In this document: positions 56,781-64,000 of the stretch, one piece after another
How positions within the stretch are numbered: position 1 is the first letter of the stretch
Layout of the letters: each line of letters opens with the position of its first letter
Assembly (NCBI GenBank): GCA_014529385.2
Contig: CM043970.1
Coordinates: 64,872,496 to 64,936,495 of the forward strand
DNA: 64,000 bases
DNA from: Adiantum capillus-veneris
Lineage: Eukaryota; Streptophyta; Polypodiopsida; Polypodiales; Pteridaceae
Reading direction: 5' to 3'
Program-made: the position numbers and the translations under genes
The notes under the pieces: generated by a model
Told to the model about the DNA's origin: nothing
Database searches by the model: none
The model's input: only the letters and a program-made list of their open reading frames with translations

Positions 56781-57164
56781 CGAGAATTGGTTGAAGCTCA
56801 TGCAGAACTAATATCATTACTCCGGAGTAATCATGCAAACCAACATACGCAATCCAATAACCCGCAAAATAGGAGCACTAGCCCGCAAACTCGTGATGAT
56901 TATGTTCTTGCAAAACTACTATATCAGCCCTACATGTATTTACATAGTGCTAGGTTAATCACCATTTATCACGGTTACATAACCCACACACATTTAACGA
57001 GATGCATTTGATGTGATCAAGCATGAGAGATCATATGTACAAAGGCAACGAAACAAGAGGAACTATGTAGACGTGCCCATGTAACCCACACACATTTAAC
57101 TAGATGCATTTGATGTGATCAAGCATGAGAGATCATATGTACAAACGCAACAAAACAGGAGGAA
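56780..57164 (-). pseudogene. Second plant L1 LINE, ORF2 endonuclease N-terminus (minus)
   Basis: Minus-strand fragments read CNRDKW, ADIVVLQEHNHHEFAG, CSYFAGYWIAYVG and VLHELQPIL, matching the plus-strand copy at 54530-54770. Stops break it. A 102-bp tandem duplication (56980-57081, 57082-57183) separates it from ORF1 and includes the ORF1 stop. Confidence 0.75.
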
Positions 57165-57183
57165 CTATGTAGACGTGCCCATG
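56980..57183 (-). repeat. 102-bp tandem duplication at the ORF1/ORF2 junction
   Basis: Two units beginning TAACCCACACACATTTAAC and ending GACGTGCCCAT differ at about five sites. They span the ORF1 C-terminus (HMGTST-stop) and the start of ORF2 on the minus strand. Confidence 0.93.
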
Positions 57184-58330
57184 TGCACGTCTTCTTCTAC
57201 CACATTTGTGCAAGAGCCAATGCGTTGAGTCAATGCATAACAGGTTTCTGCGGGATTCAAATGTGGGGTAGAAGTCTCACCAATGAGTACATCTTTATAA
57301 GAGTGCATTGCTTCTTCCCATGCATCCATCAACTTTCGATTGTTGTTACATGGAAGTTGCTTGAACGATACATTCATATTTGTATTTACAGGTGGAACAT
57401 AATTACAAGAAGAGGGACGAGTGTGAACCCTCACCATCTTTTTGGGTACCACCCAAGCAGCAGACTCGCTAGACCCCACATTTTTACCCTTCACAGCATT
57501 GCCATTACCCGGAGCTGTAGACTGCGAAGGCTTGGCTTTCCCTTTTTCCACATTAGGAGTTACATTAACAACCAAGCTTCCATTTTGCTTAGCCTCCCCA
57601 AGAGGTTTGCCAGTAGAAACAGCAGTAGGTTATGGGACTGCAGAAGGAGATGGTTGCAAAACTGGCTCAAGACATTCACTGCATATGCCCAAATTTTCCA
57701 CTTCAAAAACATGAATTTGCAAACTTGCCCCATTTAAGTTTAAATGGGTGCTTATCCACCCACGGATCCTCTGAATGAACCATGATGTCTTCCAGTGTAG
57801 TTCTGTTAGTGTCCCACAAAATACAGAACCTGTTGGTATTCGCATCCAGTTTCGGGGAACAGACCACCTTCCCGCGTTGCGCAGCCAACAGTGGTAGAAA
57901 GTGTCTCCATGTGCGGGGGAAATCCACTATTTACACCCACACCAGACATTTGTGGCGAATAAGACTTTGATAGTCCTTGGTCAATGCCCACGACAGGACA
58001 TGAGTCATCTGCGTACCAAAAAACAATGGAGACATTCCCAAGAGCAAGTTTTTAGCATCAGTATCCGCCAAAAGGACTTCATAAAATCCTCGGGCACCAA
58101 AGTAAACCCCCTGGATAGTTTGACGTTTGAGCAAAAAATCAACCCATTGCCCAACATCCTGTGTAGTAGGCATCTTTCCCGGGAAAAACAAAATGACTGC
58201 ATTCATGGCATATTGCACAACCGGATCCATGAGTTCTTGCACAAGAAACGAAGTTCGAGAGGGGGAGGTGGAGCCTTCCAAGCTTTCCAAGCTTCTTCAA
58301 AGTCTTCATATAAACAAGCCTTGATCTGGA
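57165..58330 (-). pseudogene. Second plant L1 LINE, ORF1 (minus)
   Basis: Minus-strand frames show QELMDPVVQYAMNAVILFFP, QDVGQWVDFLLKRQTIQGVY, RGFYEVLLADTDAKN (DUF4283-like), then FPRTWRHFLPLLAAQRGKVV, a damaged knuckle (LGICSECLEP), KMVRVHTRPSSCNYVPPVNT and RKLMDAWEEAMHSYKDVLIG. It is the same family as the plus-strand copy. Frameshifts near 57640 and 57920 break it. The ORF1 start lies near 58290-58340. Confidence 0.82.
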
Positions 58331-58816
58331 CGAAACCTCCGAGAAGCTTCCCATGGCTTTCCGACGCTTAAACACACACAAGAATCGAACATACAGTAAA
58401 AACACTTTACTGAAGGAGCAAACCTCCAAGAAACCAAGCATTGCCAAAAATCCCTATAACACTAGCTCTATAGAGAGGCCGCAAAAATTACATGTATCCA
58501 CAACCGATGAACATGCAACTGTAAATTTCCCTAGCTGGACAAAGTCCTTCGAACTTAGAACTCTGCCTGTACTGTGACTACCTGCAGGTATGCAGACCCA
58601 CCACACCTATACACACACACCCCCACAAACGCGCACACACACACGCTCGCTGGCTGTAGCAACAGTCTGCGCAGGTCGCAGAGGTGAAACCAGGCGCACA
58701 GCAGAACGTAGGGTCTTTTGTAGGCGATAGGGAGCACGCGCTGATGAGATGAGTACTTTGCTGGAGGTCGCGCAGGTTATCTCTGCACAAGCACACACGC
58801 GAGCGCACGCGCACAC
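58331..58816 (-). other. L1 leader and CA/GC-rich stretch
   Basis: No gene is seen. From 58331 to about 58560 is probably the 5' leader of the minus-strand L1. From 58590 to 58816 there are several (CA)n and (CG/CA)n runs, echoing the GT/GC array before the plus-strand L1. Confidence 0.5.
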
Positions 58817-58886
58817 TTTTTTTTTGGTAATGTCAGATTGAATTACCAATGGGAAACCTCTAGACGAGGAAAATCCATCAAAAACA

Positions 58887-59372
58887 CTACAACAGGAAAT
58901 GAGAAACAGTCAAAGTAGAGCTCGTAATGGCTAACAAGAATCTCGTCCAAGTCATAGGCCGCTCGAAGAGACTGTAGAAGAGATGTCTTGAAGAGTCCAC
59001 TCGCATCTGCTGAAACATGAGGGAATTACGTGCTCTCCACACTGTCCAAAGCGCCCAGAATCCGACCCATCCAAAAAAGTATGCATACCCGATCAATGGC
59101 AAAAGTACTTCAAAGATCCAAAAAGATCTACCGAAATACCTGCTAGGAAAACGTGTGTGAAGAGCCGTAGAGATGCAGTCCACAAATTGTAGCATATGAG
59201 AACAAGACCACAGTAAATGTGGAATGGTCTCGACTACCGCACTGCATCGAACACATCGTGAAGAGGTCAATCTTCTAGATCGTAGAAATTTGCCAATCGA
59301 GAGAACCCCAACGATGCATCTCCACATAAACAGTCTCTCCTTGAGAGGCAATTTTGCATGCCACACTTTCAT
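58887..59372 (-). pseudogene. L1 ORF2 C-terminal zinc domain (zf-RVT)
   Basis: It reads VWHAKLPLKERLFMWRCIVG, LRSRRLTSSRCVRCSAVVET, IPHLLWSCSHMLQFVDCIS and FFGWVGFWALWTVWRARNSL. The C-x2-C...H-x4-C arrangement is that of the zf-RVT domain at the end of plant L1 ORF2. It is open for 161 codons; the upstream frame to RT is broken. Confidence 0.85.
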
Positions 59373-60283
59373 GATTTTACTCTGCCATCATGTAACACTC
59401 TTGTTCATATTCCATACGTTATTACAGTGTTCGTAGATCCAGGAGAACGACTGCAAATGGCACTACACTTTCTTTGCAGAAATCAAAGAGGCCGAAGAAC
59501 CAATGTAGCGTCAATCGCAAATTGGTGTTTCCATAACCAGGGTGGAACAGGAGATATGGAGTCAACCAGATTTTTAATGGTGTCTCACATGCGCCAATAG
59601 TGCATCCTAAGCCCAAAGGTAAGAGCAGCCTGTCTGAATGAGAGCACCTTTCCATCAGCGTCCATCACATCAATTATGTTGTCAATACCTTTTTGTGAGA
59701 GAAAATAAGCCTGTCTAGGAGAGCGTTGAACAAGAGTTTGATCAAAAACGCGACTCTATTGTAAACTTTCTAATCGAAGTGAGTTTTCACAAGCATCATC
59801 TCCACCATGCCGCAACAATTCCCATGTGACTAATTTCCAATCCACTACAAGACTCGAAGCAAAGGGGCATCCAGGTATTGTGGCCTCAAACTTATCAAAA
59901 ACCACATCCCAATATGACGACTGCCAATGGCCAAAAGCTGTTGTAGAAACCGCATGAGAGCATAAAAACGCAAACATTTGTGTCCAAGGCTGCTTTTGCT
60001 CAACCAACACCAACACCAAGTGGCCTTTCTTGCTATAACATGAAAACCCAAATGCAGAATATTCAGACCACCACAACGCTTCGGAGGACATAACTTAGCC
60101 ATCGCAAGTAAATACAGACCCTTTTTTCTGAGAGGAAGTAGACCAAAAGTGCTCAAGTATCCGAGACATCAAGGCCCGAAGATGACAGGGTGGCCAATGC
60201 AACATAGGTAGGAAAAATTGCATGTATGCCACCAATAGAGACTGTATTATTCTGAGTCTTACATGTAGCAGCCAAGTGGATCA

Positions 60284-61819
60284 TTACCAATAGTGTAATT
60301 TAGACCTCAATTTGTGATCAACCCAATTCAATAATTTTGCATTGTTGACCGACCAAGCCAACGGATATCCAAGATGTCTCACAATTTGATCAGGCTTGAC
60401 TATCTCACCTGGCCATAATACCGAGTGCCAATCCATTTGATGCAACGGTAATAATTTCGATTTTCGGAAATTCACTGGCAAACCTGTAGCCAACCCATAA
60501 AAATGCAGTGCTTCCATGATGCATTGAACATCCTCCGGTCTATTTCTAGGCCAAAACATGGAGTCATCCGCATACGCTTGCGCCACAAAATGATCTCGAG
60601 ATGGCAGATCCAATCCATGTAAACGCCCAGACGCGGTTAAGGAGTCCAAATACAACAATAGAATAGCATACAACATAACACTCAAAGGGAAACCTTGCCT
60701 AACCGATCTGCGAAGATCCCATAACCGAGTCAACTCCCCATCAAGAATTCCAGCAGATTGACTATTCTCATATAGAAAATAGACCACTCGGCACATTCTG
60801 GAACCAAAGCCCAAAGCCGTTATAATTTGAGCAATGAAGTCCCAATGAATAGTGTCAAATGCTTTCTCTATATCGACCTGCATGACAAGTACATTCTGTC
60901 CAGTATATTTCGCATACTCAATCCCAACAAAAGCATTAGCAATATTATCCACAATTTGACGACGAGGAATGAATCCATATTGAGCAGAATGTATGCCTGA
61001 GAACAGATAATCATTAATACGTGAACCTATCATTTTTGAAAACAATCTGTAAACCACCGGCATAAGCGTGATCGGACGCCAATGCGAGAAGTATTCACAT
61101 AATGTTTGCTTGGGCAACAACTTCACCAATCCTTCTTTCCACGACTGCGGCAATGATTGTGTAGTCCATGCATGATTGATCATGAAAAGTAGAGGCTGTT
61201 TAAGGGACTCCCAAAAGCGAAGGAAAAATTCAATTGTAAGGCCGTCCAATCCAGGAGATTTCCAATGGTCAAGATGCAACAAACTATCATGCAGCTCAGC
61301 CTCAGTAAAACTAGCCTCAAGAGTAGCTGCATCATTCATCCTCAATATAGGATCCACATATGACAACAGTAGTTGTCTGGCTTGCAAAACCTCACTTAAG
61401 GAAGCCTCAGGCTTAGCAAAAACCCGTTGAAAATGATCCACCATGAAATCCGCCAATTGACTTTTATTGGCCGTCCATTGCCCACTATCGACCTTAACCC
61501 TTTTTATAGATACAGATAGCCTCGAATGATGCAAATGCTTAAAGGACTGCTTCGATGAACAATCTTTATCCATAAAAGCATATTGTCTTGATCTAACTTT
61601 CCATTTTTCAAGTTTCCTCCTGTTATTATGTATCAAAGAGGCTTTATCTCCACATAATTCGTCTTGTTCCGACTGAATAAGCTGTCTAGTGTCTACAAGA
61701 CTTTTTAAAGCTTGACTAGTCACCTTATCTTCTTGCACTTTATCTCTCGACCGGTGCATCTCCACGAACCATAATCCTTTATATCCGCATGATAAAACGA
61801 AACCAAGCCACATCCACAT
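60284..61819 (-). pseudogene. L1 ORF2 reverse transcriptase
   Basis: The frame is open for 511 codons. After a helical linker it shows LLHLDHWKSPGLDGLTIEFF, SHWRPITLMPVVYRLFSKMI, SAQYGFIPRRQIVDNIANAF, LVMQVDIEKAFDTIHWDFI, SVRQGFPLSVMLYAILLLYL, AQAYADDSMFW (YADD) and GLPVNFRKSKLLPL. All RT catalytic Asp residues are present. The flanking endonuclease and C-terminal parts are in other frames, so this copy is not functional as a whole. It is an angiosperm-style L1 RT, distinct from LINE-X. Confidence 0.92.
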
Positions 61820-62329
61820 CGATAAACATATGAGAGATAAGCAGAGGAATCACCGCTTCAATCAAGGATTGGAATGCCTTGTGCGAGAGATATGCGTTAT
61901 TAATATGTAGCAATCGTTTAGTAGGAAGCGGGGAATCTGCATCCAATGCCTCAATATGGATCAAGAGCCAAAGAGGAAAATGATCAAATAGAGTAAAGGA
62001 ATGATCAATCCTCATATCACATGCAAAACATATCATATTGCAGAGATCCTAGTACATACCACCGATCCAATCGTGCTCTATATTCCGAGCGAGCATTATG
62101 AGCAAACGTGTAGCCTCGCTCCGAAGAGTGAGTACTGGGCCACGGATCCAAAACACCAGTGTCACTGACCATAGCATCCCAGGAAGAACGTTCCAAGCTC
62201 AACATATGCGAATGGCCAGTTGTATTGTCTGTGTTTGCCGGTGCATTATTAAATCTCCGCACCAAAAAGCATGTGAACGCAAAGGATATTTAACCAAATC
62301 TTGCCAGAGATGAGATCTTTGTGCCGAGG
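61820..62329 (-). pseudogene. L1 ORF2 endonuclease, C-terminal half
   Basis: The minus strand reads SSWDAMVSDTGVLDPWPSTH, FAHNARSEYRARLDRWYV, then CDMRIDHSFTLFDHFPLWLL, matching the end of L1 AP endonucleases (D-L-D-W, S-R-L-D-R-Y, S-D-H-P). Frameshifts near 62030 and 62240 break it. Confidence 0.75.
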
Positions 62330-62745
62330 TAGTCATAAACTGGTGACGTGGCTGCCCCACAATACACACACCGTCCCGGCTGGCTGCAGTGCCACGTGGC
62401 CACCGTACGGACTTCCGAAAATATTGCCACAAAACGCGCTGACAAGTTGACGTCGTTGAGCGTACGGATTTCCATGAATTACGAGCAATTGTACAAACGC
62501 TTTTTCTACACAAAAGCTGGGCAGAAATCCTACGCAATGCTGATTTTGGGGCTATTTGCTTTATTTTTAAATGAAGCTTTTGGGGCTCTGCTTTTAGCAC
62601 CCCTTGTAAACATATAAATAAGTGGGCAGGGCTCCCACTCTGCAGAGCATCTGGACGCAGAGTCTAAGTTGAGACCCTCCCACTCCCTTGTACTTTGAGC
62701 ACAGATTTAATACAAAAAGAAATACCGAAAAGGGCACCAGGGCGG
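62330..62745 (+). mobile_element. LTR-C (5' LTR, 3' end missing)
   Basis: It starts TAGTCATAAACTGGTGACGTG (TGTCACAAATTGATGACGTG elsewhere) and follows the reverse complement of the 55-kb LTR closely through TACGGACTTCC, TATAAATAAGTGGGCAGG and AAAAAGAAATACCGAAAAGG. It stops right after the module, losing U5 and the primer site, and joins gag sequence at about 62746. It interrupts the L1 endonuclease. Confidence 0.82.
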
Positions 62746-63970
62746 AGATTGAAGAGATGAAGCGTCGACAATTGGTTAACGATGCGACAAAGATGATGAT
62801 CAACATTGCGAAGGATCCCAAATTTGCAAAATTTTTGACGCAGACATCCTTCGACGAAGTGCACTCTCAGTGACGGAAAGCCATAGAACCACCCCTCAAA
62901 CCGGCACTCAAGAAACCTTCTACTCCAAGGACGTTTACAAAGCAAGAATTAGAAGAGGTGGTTGATACATGGATTACCCAGATTTTTGACGCAACCAACA
63001 AAGCCAAAAAGCACGACAAAAAGTAGAAGAAAGGAACTGACTTCCCGGGTTATTTGGTCGTCAATCTGCTTTTGCCTCGGCAAAAAAGCTGAAAAAGCAT
63101 GTGAGATTTGAAGGAGTATCCAATTCTTCTTCTTCTTCTTCTTCTTCTTCTTCTTCTTCTTCTTCTGACAGTTCTTCTAGCTCTTCTGACTCAAGCGAAG
63201 AAGACAGAAAAGGCAAAAAGCAAACCTTCGGAAAGGGCAAGAAAAAGGCGAAGAAGACTAAGTTTCGCCCAGTTTCTAAGAGTTCTATAGAGGACTCGTC
63301 TTCAGATAGTTCGGACTCCGATGATCACAGATTTTATGCAAAGAAGAAGAATTTCTATAAACCAGTATGACTTTCTGGAGGATAAAAGCAAGAAAGTTCG
63401 AGAATTTAAAGAAGGTGGACAATCAATTAAATTTGACGCGTTTTCTGGATTTCTAGATGCTTTGAGGGCTTTGGCGTTCATACAGCAGTTTGACATAGCT
63501 TTCTCTGGAGGGCTTTACTCAGAGCACTCCAAGATTCGGAGGGCTACCTCTTACTTCAAGGGAAATGCTCAAACTTGGTGGTCCACTCTTCTATTGAACA
63601 AGAAAGCGCCAGTTAAATGGCTGAAATTTAAGAGGCTTTTTATTTCTTCTTGGTTGACTCGGGAGTATGAACGCGACAGACGAACTGCTTGGAACCATCT
63701 TCGGATGGCCAAGAAAGATACCTTGGACGCATATTGCGAGAGATTTTGGAGCTCTTTTCTACCCGCTTCTTCATTTAAGAAGATCTCGTTTAAAGAAGAG
63801 ATTGAGCGGTTTACCTTGGGACTTCCTACGGAGATCCGAGATCATTGCTTAGAGCAAAAGTAAGATTCTATTCAAGAACTGATGAGTCATGCGAAACGGG
63901 GCTTTGCCATTCACTCAGGCAGTTTGACCTACAGATGAGATCATGATGCAGAAAACAAAACAGACTTCTA
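62746..63970 (+). pseudogene. Gypsy-C Gag, broken
   Basis: The N-terminal part reads DPKFAKFLTQTSFDEVHSQ-stop-RKAIEPPLKPALKKPSTPR and FTKQELEEVVDTWITQIFD, with TGA in place of the Trp of the 12-kb copy. After a 1-base deletion near 63055 comes SAFASAKKLKKHVRFEGVSN, then a poly-Ser/Asp tract. After another frameshift near 63365 comes the Retrotrans_gag domain: IKFDAFSGFLDALRALAFIQ, YFKGNAQTWWSTLLLNKKAP, WLKFKRLFISSWL and ERFTLGLPTEIRDHC, to TAA at 63861. Homology to gypsy-A Gag is clear (GNAGQWWTTLLLQGQAP). The element runs out of the window. Confidence 0.85.
63121..63200 (+). repeat. (TTC)n coding for poly-Ser
   Basis: About 14 TTC/TCT units form a Ser tract inside gypsy-C Gag, followed by an Asp/Ser/Glu-rich stretch. 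In another frame it reads poly-Leu, which is an artefact. Confidence 0.9.
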
Positions 63971-64000
63971 AAAATGAAAGTAGAAAGAAGAAGAGCCCCC

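Larger units (their letters stand above)
58817..62329 (-). mobile_element. Third plant L1 LINE: ORF2 3' part with poly-A
   Basis: On the minus strand it runs from the endonuclease (CGDL near 62240-62250, the catalytic GDFN position, then WDAMVSDTGVLDPWPSTHSS and RARLDRWYV) through RT (61819-60284) and the C-terminal zf-RVT domain (59372-58887) to a T9 (A9 on the coding strand) at 58817-58825. This is a normal LINE 3' end. The 5' part is cut by LTR-C at about 62330. Confidence 0.85.

Noticed and set aside
56760-56800. Exact junction of gypsy-C integrase and L1 endonuclease
   Set aside because: Both families read HELQP-like and NDP-like residues here, so the breakpoint cannot be fixed by protein similarity alone; only a range is given.
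63108-63290. Poly-Leu frame that looks like a signal peptide or membrane segment
   Set aside because: It is the +1 reading of the TTC repeat that codes for poly-Ser in Gag.

Overview
The window is nuclear DNA from a plant with a large, retrotransposon-rich genome. The best clue to the organism is a minus-strand gene of the CFAP298 family (C21orf59/Kurly in animals, FBB18 in Chlamydomonas). This motile-cilium gene is kept by plants with swimming sperm and missing from flowering plants. Together with TTTAGGG/TTAGGG-like repeats, chromoviral Ty3/gypsy elements and very many long (GA/CT)n tracts, it points to a fern or another seedless land plant. That placement is inference.

The only host gene recognised is CFAP298, seen as five exons at 53039-53106, 29390-29534, 29198-29304, 26216-26266 and 26066-26131 (minus strand). 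They encode about 145 continuous residues of the middle and C-terminal part of a protein of about 290 residues. All splice sites are GT-AG and the phases agree. The 5' exons lie beyond the right edge and the last exon beyond the left edge, so nearly the whole window may be one gene with giant, transposon-filled introns. The intron between the first two visible exons is 23.5 kb.

Region by region. 1-7.9 kb: LINE fragments of a family called LINE-X here, minus-strand LTR pieces, and N1, an intact non-autonomous LTR retrotransposon (3258-7564, TSD ACTGC) that splits a LINE-X copy. 8.0-12.8 kb: a decayed Ty1/copia gag, a chromodomain remnant, and a chain of LTR families A, C and B, each interrupting the previous one. 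12.8-24.6 kb: a gypsy-A copy lacking most of its reverse transcriptase, joined directly to a complete gypsy-A element (15934-24628). 24.6-25.9 kb: a leader and LTR of a small minus-strand element. 26-30.7 kb: the CFAP298 3' exons. 30.9-39.6 kb: a possible small LTR element, N3, an LTR-A with gag start, a 414-bp tandem duplication, and N2 (34970-39569) carrying a hAT-like MITE. 40.2-51.4 kb: element D, another non-autonomous LTR element (TSD ATGAA), with LINE-X copies and a second hAT-like MITE inside its left LTR and a solo LTR-B inside its body. 51.4-53.3 kb: a decayed gypsy and a CFAP298 exon. 53.3-62.3 kb: plant L1-type LINE copies on both strands, split by a gypsy-C fragment. 62.3-64 kb: LTR-C and a broken gag.

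The autonomous families seen (gypsy-A, and presumably gypsy-C) could supply enzymes for the non-autonomous families N and D. N, B, C and the copia remnant keep an initiator-Met-type primer site, while gypsy-A uses a different one. LTRs of A, B and C share one short module (AATACCGAAAGGGGC, then GGGGCCAAT) despite otherwise different sequence. Family names (A, B, C, D, F, N, LINE-X) are local labels, not database names.
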